DNA of 64,000 nucleotides from Bacteroidota bacterium. Its GTDB lineage: Bacteria; Bacteroidota; Bacteroidia; AKYH767-A; OLB10. Both the position numbers and the translations under genes were made by a program. The stretch lies in assembly GCA_016722525.1 (NCBI GenBank), contig JADKJB010000015.1, positions 88,066 through 152,065 on the forward strand, in the 5' to 3' direction. Within the stretch, counting starts at the first letter, position 1, and each line of letters starts with the position of its first letter. Of this stretch, positions 19,746 to 30,656 are shown piece by piece. Under the pieces are notes generated by a model that ran no database searches, had not been told where the DNA came from, and saw nothing but the letters and a program-made list of their open reading frames with translations.

Positions 19746-20410
19746 ATGATTACTAAATCAGCTGTTATATTCGGGGCATCCGGAATGGTTGGACATGCTT
19801 TGCTTCATGAACTTATTCGCAATAACAGGTATGAGTCCATCACTATTTTTGTCAGAAAACCCATGTACACCAGGCACCTGAAAGTGAAGGAAGTGGTGAT
19901 TGATTTGTATGATATTGAAAAATAAAATCAATGCTCACGGGCGATGAAATTTTCTGCTGTTTAGGCACCACTATCAAAAAAGCACGAACGCATGAGGCAT
20001 TCAGGAAAGTCGATTTTGAACTCCCACTGGAAATAGGATTGCTGGCAAAACAAAAAGGAATTCAAAATTTGCTGGTTATTTCTTCTTTAGGTGCTGACCC
20101 CAAAAGCTCTAATTTTTATCTTAAAACTAAAGGCGAAATGGAACAAGCCTTGATGGAACTCCATCTTTCGGGGCTCAAAATATTTCGTCCCTCCATGTTA
20201 TTAGGACCACGTTCGGAATCGCGCCCCGCAGAAGCGGCAGGACAAATATTAATGAATGCGTTGAGTTTACTGTTTATTGGACCCTTAAGAAAATACAAAG
20301 CTATACCTGCAACAACGGTTGCTTTAAGTATGATAAAAGTTGCCAATTCTTCCGATTCGAAAATAACTTATGAATCGGAAGAAATGGCAGACCTTGTTAA
20401 ATTAAGATAA
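19746..20410 (+). CDS. NAD(P)-binding Rossmann oxidoreductase (NmrA/SDR-like), one frame break
   Basis: ATG 19746 starts an N-terminal Rossmann motif (AVIFGASGMVGHALLHEL, GxSGxxG). The frame stops at an A run (GAAAAATAAAATC, about 19920), and a one-base shift continues into 'SMLTGDEIFCCLGTTIKKA', 'VISSLGADPKSSNFYLKTKGEME' and 'KIFRPSMLLGPR'. These are the conserved blocks of the atypical SDR family with the 'YxxxK' element in 'FYLKTK'. It is about 220 residues, as in relatives annotated as oxidoreductase or nucleoside-diphosphate-sugar epimerase. Third gene of the sigma operon; substrate unknown. Confidence 0.8.
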
Positions 20411-20466
20411 GGAAAAAATCAATCCGGCTTTAATAAAATTTTATTAAGTCGAATTGAAAAAAGCAA

Positions 20467-22800
20467 TTACATTTTTACCATCTTTTGTACGGCAAATACC
20501 TTTTCTCCATCAAACAACCTGATAAAATAGATTCCATTGGCCCAGTTGGTGGAACGTATAGAAATTTTTTCATCTACAACAACAGGCTGGCTATGAATTA
20601 TTCTTCCTGAAACATCAGTAATAACCATTTTAGTATTTACTGAAAGATTCTTTTCGCTGATCAAAATATCAAATCCGGTGTTGAAAGGATTTGGAAAAGC
20701 CTGAATGCTACTAACACCTAGATTTTCAGAAATAGTCAAAGGCCCTTCTGATATTTCAAATTTATCAAATGCAGCTTCCAGAGGATTAGTTGAACCCGGT
20801 TTATCAGAGATGGTTACAATCACCTGCATGGTGTTTGAAAGACTAATATAATCCAGAATTCTTAAACCCACTTCCTGCCATGTTGAATTGGTTGGAGAAG
20901 GGCCGGTAACAAATTCAATTTGCTGTGTAGCTGCACCATTAAACATAGTAATAAACAAGGTATCATTACCTGCAGGATTTGATGAGAACTGCTCAAAAAA
21001 CCAACGGGAATAGTTAATGTAAGGGTCAGTAAAAGAAGTTAGATCAAATACAGGAGAAGTAAGTATTGTAGATCCGTCATCAACATCATCATCATTAACC
21101 GGTCCGCCGCCATTGCCAGTTACAAAACATCTATCAGAACAGTCATTAGTAACATCAAAATCAGGATTAGCCTGTGTGGAAGAAAATGTAGTTCCAACTG
21201 GCTCACCGGCTTCCCAGTTCCCATCAGCTGCATTCCCGGATACTGTCCAACCAAAATCGAATGTAAAATCATCATAAATTCCAGGTTCAATCGGAATAGT
21301 TATGGTGCCACCTGCTGCAAGTGTCGCAGCAACACATCCTGATTTGTATCCCCACAATGCAGCAGTAATGTCAAAATTACCAGAAGAAATTGTATTCAAA
21401 CTCACAATTCCTAATGCATTAGCCGTAAAATCAAGATTCGTGGTGGCATTCTGCAGTTTCACTTTCGCAAAAGGCACCGGCTGATTAGTAATGGAGTTAA
21501 TTACTTCAATGGTTGCAGAGAAAGGTTGGAGTTGCACATTTAAAATAGTTAAGACTCCATTGGCCAAAACAACTCCGGTTTCAACTTTAGTAACATATCC
21601 CCCTTTTGAAAACTCTACATCAAATGTTCCGGGTGTAGGATAACCTGTTTTATAATCACCAATAAGATTAGAACCAGAAATAGTTGGGGTAGCTAATATT
21701 TTAACCTGCGTATTTTCGATGGGCAATCCGGTAACCAAATCGGTAATATTTCCTTCAAGATAACATGCCCTTACAAAATAGGGTGCGAACACATAAAAAT
21801 GTCCATCCATATCAGTCGCAATAATGTTTCCCGATGGAAGATACGGTGAGGCATCCCAACAAAGAAAGCCCCCGGTTGCATGACGAGCGATTTCAATCAG
21901 GTTTTCAGGACGAGCTCCATCAACAATAGTAAGCTGTGAGCCATACGATGGATTGATTAAGAAATCATTTAATACTCTTACATTATGTACTTCTTTATCG
22001 GGTAAACTATCGTTTAAATAAGTGTCAACTAACTTGATATCCTGAATATCACTTACATCGAAAACCCCTAAAGGAGTGTTGTTATATTCATCGGTGGTAT
22101 ATAAATACTGGCGATTATCGGAAAACCAGCTATTGTGATTAAAAGCGCCCGGTGTAGGCTGGGTAGCAAGAATAACCGGATTTGCTTTATCTGTAACATC
22201 TACAACTGAAAATTGTCCTTGATAAATTTCAGAAGCATATAAGGTATCATTCAAAACATAACCATCGTGAATATAATTTCCATTATAGATTCCCTCATAA
22301 ACCGGATTCCAAGGATCCTGAAGGTTGCACATGATAGCACCGCCAGCACCAATAGTAGATCCAAATATATAGAGGTAGTCATCAAAAACCTGAACAGTAT
22401 GTGAACTACTTATTTGTCCAGCAATAGCGCCATCACCATCATAGATTTTTGATGTGTAAGAGGCGGGCAGATTACTTAAATCAATAATGGTGATACCACC
22501 ACCACCTTCGGTTCCGGCATAGGCATAATGGCCATAAGTTTTTATTTCCCTCCATAAACTGCTGGCAGCAGGAACTGTAAATAAAACAACAGGATTTACA
22601 GGATCGGTGACTTCAACAATCACCACACCATCACCATTTCCTAAAAGAGCATATTCATTTCCTACCGAATCAACATAGTGCCATACTCCAGCACATGTGG
22701 TTGGAAAATCAATCTGACTTAGTTTTTGAAGTTGTTGAATTTGAGCAGTAGCTATTTGAAATAGCAGCATTGAAATAATAAGGAATATCCCTTTTTTCAT
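20467..22800 (-). CDS. Choice-of-anchor-B / LVIVD-repeat T9SS protein
   Basis: 777 residues, intact. The signal peptide (MKKGIFLIISMLLFQIATAQ) is followed by LVIVD-like propeller repeats to about residue 345 ('VVIVEVTDPVNPVVLFT', 'ITIIDLSNLPAS', 'FSVVDVTDKANPVILA', 'LGVFDVSDIQDIKLVD'). Two carboxypeptidase-regulatory-like domains come next (LEGNITDLVTGLPIENTQVKI; INSITNQPVPFAKVKLQ), then a jelly-roll region and a T9SS type A tail (QAFPNPFNTGFDILI ... NGIYFIRLFDGEKVFAVQKMVKM). Related proteins are extracellular and have no known substrate. It is divergent from the next T9SS gene across a 320-base AT-rich gap. Confidence 0.92.
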   Translation of the reverse strand: MKKGIFLIISMLLFQIATAQIQQLQKLSQIDFPTTCAGVWHYVDSVGNEYALLGNGDGVVIVEVTDPVNPVVLFTVPAASSLWREIKTYGHYAYAGTEGGGGITIIDLSNLPASYTSKIYDGDGAIAGQISSSHTVQVFDDYLYIFGSTIGAGGAIMCNLQDPWNPVYEGIYNGNYIHDGYVLNDTLYASEIYQGQFSVVDVTDKANPVILATQPTPGAFNHNSWFSDNRQYLYTTDEYNNTPLGVFDVSDIQDIKLVDTYLNDSLPDKEVHNVRVLNDFLINPSYGSQLTIVDGARPENLIEIARHATGGFLCWDASPYLPSGNIIATDMDGHFYVFAPYFVRACYLEGNITDLVTGLPIENTQVKILATPTISGSNLIGDYKTGYPTPGTFDVEFSKGGYVTKVETGVVLANGVLTILNVQLQPFSATIEVINSITNQPVPFAKVKLQNATTNLDFTANALGIVSLNTISSGNFDITAALWGYKSGCVAATLAAGGTITIPIEPGIYDDFTFDFGWTVSGNAADGNWEAGEPVGTTFSSTQANPDFDVTNDCSDRCFVTGNGGGPVNDDDVDDGSTILTSPVFDLTSFTDPYINYSRWFFEQFSSNPAGNDTLFITMFNGAATQQIEFVTGPSPTNSTWQEVGLRILDYISLSNTMQVIVTISDKPGSTNPLEAAFDKFEISEGPLTISENLGVSSIQAFPNPFNTGFDILISEKNLSVNTKMVITDVSGRIIHSQPVVVDEKISIRSTNWANGIYFIRLFDGEKVFAVQKMVKM

Positions 22801-23120
22801 ATTTTTTTGATTTTGTCAACAAATTTAGAGAATATACCTGTTAAGTAGTGGCTTTACATCAATATGTTGCAGTTATTTTACAAATGATTTTCAAAAAAAA
22901 ATAACTTACCTACCCATTAAATAGCCAGTTTTCTTTTTAGTTACCGTTTTTGAATGACCGTCTTAGTATTGAAAAAATAAATTCACGATTTGATCTTAAC
23001 TATTTGATTAAAAACTTATTAAGTAAACTGCTAGATTTATTTTTTGTAGAATCATTTTGATGCATCCTTCAGAATCGATAATAAATTATTAATTTTAGGG
23101 GTAAATAATAATAAGCAACC
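22801..23120. other. AT-rich divergent intergenic region
   Basis: 320 bases between two divergently transcribed secreted-protein genes. A TAAATTTG box on the minus strand (22827-22820) resembles a -7 element but is very close to the start codon. No other clear signal is seen. Confidence 0.5.
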
Positions 23121-25929
23121 ATGATTCAAAAATCACCAACTTCTGTTAAATCTTTAATTTGGGGAATAGGTCTATTCTTTGCCTCAATTTCAATTGTTAC
23201 TGCATCAAATCCACCCAATTCACTTGGCTGTTCAGATGCCGGCTTAGCCTCTGCTGATGAAGATTCTGTTTGTTATAATACACCGGTGAATTTATCCTTA
23301 GCGGGATATACCGGAACAATCTTTCAATGGCAAAGCTTTGATGGAACTGTTTGGACAGATGAAACAGGTACCGGATCAAACACTGATTCCTATACAGTTT
23401 CATTATTGGCAACTAAAACTTTTAGGGCCTTAGTAACTGAAAGCGCCTGCCCGACAGATACCTCCAATGAGGTACTGATCTCGGTTGGAGTGATTGCAGT
23501 TCCTACCGCTAGTTCAACCGGTCGTTGCGGGCCCGGAACCGTTACTTTACAGGGAACAGGTATTGGAACTTTAGAATGGTTTACTGCTCCGACAGGAGGC
23601 ACTCCAATTGCCACCGGTTCAAATACCACAGCTTTTATTCCTGCAACCACAACGCTATACGTTTCTGATAATGTGCTTGGTGGTGGTGGAATTGGAAGCC
23701 CAATGCAAATCACTGAAGCTGATTTAGGAAGTACCGACCACTTGGAAATCCAAAATGTTTCACCAACACCCGTTGATGTTACAGGATGGAAAGTGCTGGT
23801 AAGTGATGCTTATGGAGTTATTAATACAGCTAATACTTTTATTCAAACTTTATCTGGAATTCTGCAGCCGGGCGATTTAATTACCTATACCGATGCGGCT
23901 GCAGGCCCTAATTATTGGGGAAATAACATTTTGTGGAACCCGGGAGCTTTTCCAACTTTTTCAGGATGGGCACTTATCGTTGATGATCAGGATAATTTAA
24001 TGGATTTTGTAGCATGGGGATGGCCTGCTGCTGATATTCAAAATATGTCAGTTACTATTGGAGCAAACACCGTTTTTCCGGGTACAATTTGGACCGGTGA
24101 TGGTATTAATGCAACTACCGTTGCAGCAGCAGACGGTTTAGCAAGATCAGGAACCAATGACAATGATGACCTGACTGATTTTATTATTTCACCACTTTCG
24201 CTCGGAGTAACAAATACCTCAATGACTTTACCGTTCACAGGATTTGGTTGCACCAGCCCACGTATTCCTGTTGACGTTACCATAAGCACTTCTGATCCGA
24301 TTGCGATCAATGCAAGTACCACTGCTATTTGCCTTAGCGGATCGGCAACATTTACAGCTTCGAGTAACAACGCCAACTACATATATACATGGAGCCCGGC
24401 AACAGGATTGAATACCACAACCGGTGCAACTGTAATCAGTACACCATTGGTAACTACTACTTATATTGTTATAGGTGATGATGGAAATTGTGCCAATGTT
24501 GATACCATTACCATCGCAGTTGGAGCACCTACCGTGGCTGGAATCGCATCCACCTTCCAGGACACTGTTTGTTTAGGAAAAAACACCGATCTGATCTTAA
24601 CCGGATCGGTTGGAGATGTGCAATGGCAAAGCCTAAATGGATCCGTTTGGGTAAATGAAACCGGCCCAGGAGCTACTACCGCTACATATAATGTAACGCC
24701 AACAGCAAATATTACTTACAGAGCTTTTGTAACCAGTGGCAGTTGCCCTTCCGACAGCTCAAATAGTGTTAATATAGTAGTATTAAGTATTAACGATCCA
24801 ACAACAATTGGTGACGCAATTTGTGGCAATGGCAGCGTCACCTTATCCGCGGCCGGACAAGGTACACTTACCTGGTACACCGATCCGATAGTTGGTTCCA
24901 TTGTAAATACCGGAACTACCTATACCTACAATGCAACAGTTACGGATACCTTTTATGTGGATGCATTTGCGGGAACCGGTTATAATATTGGTCCGTTAAA
25001 TGCTGGATTTGGAAATCAATCATCAACTACAAGCAATAACTTCGGTTTAGCTTTTGATGTACTAAGGCCGGTTACCATTGAGTTTATACATGTTTTTCCT
25101 TCACAAACCGGAACACTAACCATCAACCTCCGTCAGGGAACAACAGGACCTGTTTTAGCAACGTACTCGCAAGCTGTTACTGCATTCACAGGTAAAACTC
25201 CTATACCTGTTGGATTTTCTGTGCCAGTAGGAACCGGATATAAAATTGAAATTGCTACAGGTAGCCCAAGTCTTCAACAAAACACCACAGGTGCTGTTTA
25301 TCCTTATACTGTTGCAAATGGCCCTCTTGCCATCACCGGTTATTATAATCCGAATTTTGCCAGCGGCGGTATTTATTTATGGATGTATGACTGGATTGTT
25401 GCTGAAGGTTGCAGAAGTGCAAGAATACCGGTGATAGCCATAGTAAATAGCTTTCCTCCTATTCCTACCATATCTCAAAACTGGAACTTTCTAACGTCAT
25501 CGGCTCCTTCCGGAAATCAATGGTTGCTGAATGGATCCGTCATTGCAGGTGCCACTGGTCAAACCTATGAAGCTACTCAGGTTGGAAATTATACCGTTGC
25601 CGTAACCGTTAATGGTTGTACCACTATTTCAGCAGTATTCCAGGTGCTGTCAATTGGGCTAAATGAAATAACCTCAGGATCTATTTTGATTTTCCCTAAC
25701 CCGGTAAGAAATAGTCTTACTTTAGAGTTTACTCGATAAAGGCCAAACTTTCAATGATTTCAGAATTGTTGATATCACCGGAAGAGTTGTATTTCAGTCT
25801 TTGATCTCAAAAGATCTAAAAAATGAAAATCTGGTCATTAACACCAGCACTTTTAGTCAGGGTATTTACCTCCTTGAACTCAAGTCAACCACTTCTATAG
25901 TGCGCAAACAATTCATTATCGAAAGGTAG
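23121..25929 (+). CDS. T9SS protein with Ig-like repeats and lamin-tail domain (frame break near the end)
   Basis: The signal peptide (about residues 1-28) is followed by Ig-like modules of the form 'VCYNTPVNLSLAGYTGTIFQWQ' and 'VCLGKNTDLILTGSVGDVQWQ', two related copies each leading to 'TFRALVTSG.CP.D.SN'. Residues 195-300 are a lamin-tail domain (ITEADLGSTDHLEIQNVSPTPVDVTGWKV). The frame ends at 25739, but a one-base shift near 25730 restores a T9SS tail (FNDFRIVDITGRVV ... GIYLLELKST ... KQFIIER) ending 25929. About 935 residues. Secreted structural or adhesive protein; a terminator lies 22 bases downstream. Confidence 0.88.
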
Positions 25930-25950
25930 TGCATCACCACTCTTTCAGGA

Positions 25951-25978
25951 AAGGCGGCCATTTGAGCCGCCTTTTTTG
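25951..25978 (+). terminator. Rho-independent terminator
   Basis: AAGGCGGC (25951-25958) pairs with GCCGCCTT and is followed by a T run; the loop is CATTTGA. Confidence 0.9.
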
Positions 25979-26118
25979 TTTTCATACAACTAACATTCAA
26001 ATGTGAATAAGTATGCAAACAGGCTGGTATTTCAGTTTAACAGTTACTCCTATTTTTGTGTCGAACGGAAAATATAGAATTGTTAGTTTTAAGATCCTTA
26101 AAACCCTTCCACTATAAA

Positions 26119-26982
26119 ATGAAAAAAATCCTCTTTGCACTCATTCCTTTGGCAATAGTTACAAGTTGCAAAGACTACAAACCTGAAATGGAACAGGCAC
26201 TTGTGGAAAGAGATTCTGTTTTGATGATGAGTGAAGCCAAAGACTCTTCCATCAATGCATTCCTTGAAACATTAAGTGAAATTGAAACCAATCTCGATAG
26301 TATTACTCAAAATCAGGAAGCAATTTCAATGGCTTCGGGTGATAAAATGGAGTTTAATAAGGATATACGGGAACGTATCAATCAAAATATTGGTATCATC
26401 AACCAACTACTTGAAAAAAACAAGCTGATGTTGGGTTCATTGAATGAAAAACTCCGGAAATCTAATATCAACATAGGATCTCTCAAAAAAATGATTGAGC
26501 AATTGAATGCTGATATAGCTCAAAAGGATGCAGAATTGGCTTCTCTTAATATTCAGTTATCGGATTATCGTTTGATGGTTGACAACCTTAACAGGTCCAT
26601 GGATTCCTTGAATGTAATGAATCAGCAAAAAGAAACTGTTATAAACGACAAAACAACTTTGTTAAATACTGCTTATTGGGCAATCGGAAATTACAAGCAG
26701 CTTAAAGCAAGTAATATTCTGAATAAACAAGGTGGCTTTTTAGGAATGGGCAAAGAGAAAGTTCTTAAAAAGGATTTTAATAATGATGGGTTTAACCTTA
26801 TTGATATCACCAAGGTTCAAAGTTTTGATATCAATAATAAAACAGCAAAAATTGTTACCAACCACCCGAGTGATTCCTATACTTTGCAAAAAGATGCTAA
26901 AGGAATTATATTAAAACTCGAAATTACAGATCCAACAAGATTTTGGAAAGCATCCAAATATCTTGTCATAGTTACTGGTTAG
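26119..26982 (+). CDS. Coiled-coil lipoprotein of unknown function
   Basis: I take ATG 26119, which opens a lipoprotein signal (MKKILFALIPLAIVTSC, lipobox Cys17). Residues 25-200 are almost continuous heptad-rich coiled coil with frequent 'IETNLDSI', 'LNEKLRKSNINIGSLKKMIEQLNADI' and 'LNRSMDSLNVMNQQKE' patterns. The C-terminal 80 residues contain 'LGMGKEKVLKKDFNNDGFNLIDIT' and a small beta domain ending 'ILKLEITDPTRFWKASKYLVIVTG'. The layout matches a Bacteroidota-specific periplasmic lipoprotein family whose function I do not know. It is monocistronic with its own terminator. Confidence 0.85.
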   Translation: MKKILFALIPLAIVTSCKDYKPEMEQALVERDSVLMMSEAKDSSINAFLETLSEIETNLDSITQNQEAISMASGDKMEFNKDIRERINQNIGIINQLLEKNKLMLGSLNEKLRKSNINIGSLKKMIEQLNADIAQKDAELASLNIQLSDYRLMVDNLNRSMDSLNVMNQQKETVINDKTTLLNTAYWAIGNYKQLKASNILNKQGGFLGMGKEKVLKKDFNNDGFNLIDITKVQSFDINNKTAKIVTNHPSDSYTLQKDAKGIILKLEITDPTRFWKASKYLVIVTG

Positions 26983-27005
26983 CTTTTCTGTTCATGAAGA
27001 TGGGG

Positions 27006-27043
27006 AACCCGGTGTTGTGCAAACTTCACCGGGTTTATTTTTT
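27006..27043 (+). terminator. Rho-independent terminator
   Basis: AACCCGGTG (27006-27014) pairs with CACCGGGTT (27027-27035), followed by TATTTTTT. Confidence 0.9.
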
Positions 27044-27114
27044 AAGGCTATTTCAGAAAAAGTAATAATGAAGTATTGCAAGCAGAATTCAAGTTCTATA
27101 ACAGACCAAAAGAT

Positions 27115-28416
27115 CTAATCTTTAACTTTAACAGTTGAATTTACCTCACTGCAACGTTTAAAAAATCCGTTATTAAATACTGCTATTGCTTTGCCTTTTA
27201 ATTTAAATCCAAAAAAAGGATTGTTCTTCGATTTAGATTTTGAATCTGTTGCTGTCGGTATCCACTCCAAGGAAGGATCAAAAACTGTCAGGTTGGCAAT
27301 TGCACCTTCTTTTATTTCAGGAATTGGAATAGCTAGAATTTTTCTAGGGTTGGTAGTAAAAGCCTTTATGATTGTTGCGGTACTGCTTTCATTTCCCAGT
27401 GCTGTATTTGCAACTGCATAGGCGGTTTCAATACCGGCAATTCCATATGAAGCAAAATCAAATTCAACTATTTTTGATTCCGCATCTTCAGGACAATGGT
27501 CAGAGCATATCACATCTATGGTTCCATCCACTAATCCTATTTTCAATGCTTCTATATCGCTTTGAGATCTAAACGGAGGCTTTACTTTAAAATTAGTATC
27601 GTACTCTAAAATCACCGAATCATCAAAGAATAACTGATGAGCACATACTTCGGCGGTCACCGGCAACCCTTTTGCTTTTGCTTGTCGGATCATCTCAACA
27701 GCCGCTGCCGTAGATATAGTTGAAAAATGCAATCGTCCTCCTGTGTATTCACAAATTCTGAGATCTCTGTTCACCATCAGTTCTTCCGCGAAAGCGGGCA
27801 TACCTTTTAGTCCCGACATCGTTGAAGCAACGCCTTCATTTACCTGTCCTTTGCCGGAAATACTTTTATCATCAGCATAGCTGATCACAAGCGAATCTAT
27901 GTTTTTAGTGTATTGTAAAGCGCGCAGCAACAATCCGGAATCGCTCACCGGCCGTCTATCATCCGTAAAAGCAACGGCTCCCGCTCGTTTCATATCGTGC
28001 ATCTCAGTAATATCAACTCCATCACGACCAACAGATAAGGAACCTGTAGGATGAATAGTAACAAGGTGCCCTTTAGAACGGCTCGACAAATACTCCACAT
28101 CAGCTTTTGTTTGAATACAAGGTTTGGTGGAGGGCATTAGAACCACCTCAGTAAAACCACCTGAAATAGCTGCTTCCATACCCGATTCCAAATCCTCTTT
28201 CATCTCGTCACCAGGGTCTCTAAAGTTAGCTTTCATATCGATCCAGCCGATTGAAACAAAGGCGCCATTTGCATTTAACACTTCGGTGTTAGCAGCTGCA
28301 TTAATGGAATCGGAAATTTTTTGAATAACACCCTGCTCCACTAAAATATCATTTGTTGTAGCATTCAGTGTGCCATCAGGATGAATTATCCTAACCGATT
28401 TAAGGAGTATTTTCAT
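27115..28416 (-). CDS. Dihydroorotase-like amidohydrolase lacking the HxH metal motif
   Basis: 433 residues, intact. The fold is that of dihydroorotase/allantoinase: an N-terminal beta domain, then 'WIDMKANFRDPGDE' where active enzymes have DxHxH-R-PG. The two metal histidines are replaced by Lys62 and Asn64. Later blocks are better kept ('VTAEVCAHQLFF', 'KVKPPFRS', 'VICSDHCPEDAESK', 'GIAGIET'). Without the first two zinc ligands the pyrimidine-ring-closing reaction is unlikely, so this is probably a pseudo-dihydroorotase; structural support of aspartate transcarbamoylase, as for PyrC' in Pseudomonas, is one possibility. Its start overlaps the stop of the upstream BatA-domain gene by 4 bases, indicating coupled translation. 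Confidence 0.88.
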   Translation of the reverse strand: MKILLKSVRIIHPDGTLNATTNDILVEQGVIQKISDSINAAANTEVLNANGAFVSIGWIDMKANFRDPGDEMKEDLESGMEAAISGGFTEVVLMPSTKPCIQTKADVEYLSSRSKGHLVTIHPTGSLSVGRDGVDITEMHDMKRAGAVAFTDDRRPVSDSGLLLRALQYTKNIDSLVISYADDKSISGKGQVNEGVASTMSGLKGMPAFAEELMVNRDLRICEYTGGRLHFSTISTAAAVEMIRQAKAKGLPVTAEVCAHQLFFDDSVILEYDTNFKVKPPFRSQSDIEALKIGLVDGTIDVICSDHCPEDAESKIVEFDFASYGIAGIETAYAVANTALGNESSTATIIKAFTTNPRKILAIPIPEIKEGAIANLTVFDPSLEWIPTATDSKSKSKNNPFFGFKLKGKAIAVFNNGFFKRCSEVNSTVKVKD

Positions 28417-30466
28417 TTCTTCCAGAATTTTAGTAATAAGACTTCAAATGCGAGAAATAATAAAACCAACATAATACAATATTTCCACAATCGTGTACCT
28501 TCATTAATTGCCGAAAACTGATGAGTTAATTCCACATCACCAGAATCAATTATTTTTAAATTTTTCAAACGAAGCGTTTCTATTTCTGATTTTAGCTGCG
28601 CATCGGACTTAAATTTAAGCAATGATTCTTCCCTATTATAATTGAAAGATGCTATTGCTACTACTTCATTCCTTAACTTTAAATCATAATTAGCTGCTGA
28701 AGTTACCTGATTATTAATTGAAATCACAGTGCCGGTGCCGGTTGTCCGGTGGCCCGGAATAATATCGAAATTTGATTTTTCATTAATTAAATGAAAAACT
28801 TCATCGCCTGCAATGGTAGTTGATGGCAATTCAATGCGGTCGTCAGATCCAATAAAATAAGCCTTTTTACCCGTTCTTTCGCTCAAAAGCGCCATTCGGT
28901 AGACTACCGGAACAAAAATAGCGTGGCGTGCAAAATTGCTCATGTTACCAGAAAAAGAAACAGCAAAAAGATAGACCTCCCCTTTTCCTTTTAAAAATCT
29001 TGACAAAATAGGCGCTCCACTACGCAACTGAATTAATTTTTCACCTGATGAAACAGTATTCTGCAGATAATATTTTTCCACCTGTGGCAGATCTGTAGAA
29101 CTGCTTATACCTGAAGCTGAACTGAAGACACCCTGAAAAATCTCATCTTCCAGCATCAGTTTTTCAACACGCTCCTGGTTGACAACTGCGGATGTTAGCG
29201 GGGCTATTCCAAGAGGTATTAAAAAATTGCTGTAAGATGAATAATCGATTGAGGAATCAGGCACAACAACCAGGGTACCGCCGTTATTTACGTATTTAAA
29301 CAATTCCGAAACAAGACCGCTGGAGAGCGATTTCAGTTCATTCAGTATAATAACTTTATTTTGTGAAAACAGCGAATAATCAATTTGTTTTTCATTGGCA
29401 CTTGCCAATTTAAAAAATCATTTGGATTAAAAAGTGCTTTCAAATAAGGACTGGGCGCATCGGTATTGATAGCTAATATTTTTGCAAATTCAGCTACATT
29501 AAATGAAAAGTAAAAGTGATCGTCAAACGTGATCGGATTATCAATAATGCTCACAACAGCACGCTGCCAACCTACCGACGAGGCAGTAAATGTGAGTTTA
29601 ACATCGGTATAATTACCTGATACGATATCAGCTGCTGCAACCGCTTTTTGAAGCTCATTAATGATGAGTTTAACGGGAACGGCTTCCAAATCAAGGTCAC
29701 CATTATTGCGGATCCGCACATTTAGTTCGATCGGTTGATTTAGTTGAACCACAGGAGATGAAAACCAGACCGAATCAACAAAGGCATTGGATAAACCGGT
29801 TGCCATTACAGGTACTAAGGAAACAGCCACCGTGGAGTCCTGTTTTACATCCTTAAGATCGGCCATTGATTCCTGAAAATCAGAAATCATTATGGCACTC
29901 TTTTGCTCTGAACCGGTGCTATTGAGAACATCATTTTGCCGGGTAAGAATAGTACTTACCTTGCGGGAAGAAGGACTTACTTTAACCAGATCAACAGAAT
30001 TAATGAATTCTTCACGACTCAATAAGCGTTGTTGCACAGGGTCAAAATCGTTGGTTAACAGCTGAAATCGGTCGGAAGGTTGATAAGCTGCTGCAATCTC
30101 TTTGGCTTTTTTCGGGATACATCCAACAAAGTTCCCTCCCGGGTAACAGCTTCCATACTGAAGGAGTTGTCGACATAAATACTAACAGCCCTGTTGGCAG
30201 CGATTTTGGTGCCTTGAGCCGCCGGAATATAAAGGCTGAGCAAAGGCAAGCACCAGAAAAATGACAGCTAGCATACGAGCAAGCAATACCAGCAGGTGCT
30301 TTAATTTTGATCGTGAGGAGGTCTCTTCCTTAAGTTCTTTGAGGAACTTAACATTAGTAAAATAAACCTTTTTGAATCTCCTGAAATTAAATAAATGAAT
30401 GATTAAAGGAATAGCTATGAGCGCGCTGGCTAAGAGAAATCCCGGAAAAACAAAACTAATATTCAT
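28413..30466 (-). CDS. BatA-domain (aerotolerance-like) membrane protein, three frame breaks
   Basis: The N-terminus (from 30466) is the BatA/aerotolerance regulator N-terminal module: 'FVFPGFLLASALIAIPLIIHLFNFRRFKKVYFTNVKFLKEL', a second helix 'LLVLLARMLAVIFLVLAFAQP', then a VWA-like stretch 'AVSIYVDNSFSM' (a MIDAS-type DxSxS variant). The middle and C-terminal parts contain 'SAIMISDFQES', 'LNELKSLSSGLVSELFKYVNNGGTLVVVPD' (a glutamine-amidotransferase-like segment) and a last helix 'YCIMLVLLFLAFEVLLL'. Frame shifts lie near 30240, 30045 and 29405. Merged length is about 685 residues, usual for the family. It is translationally coupled to the dihydroorotase-like gene. Role unknown. Confidence 0.82.
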
Positions 30467-30656
30467 CCAGTAGGGTTAATTTTTTGTTGAATCCAGCTGC
30501 AAATATAAGGAATAGCTGCGATATGCACTTTATTAACATTGGTGTGTCAATTTAATTTTAATATTGGTGGGTTCATACCGTTTTCATGGGGTTACATTTG
30601 TTCAACCACTTTTATTCCTTCATGTCTAACCTTATCGTTCTTAATTTATTTCCCTG

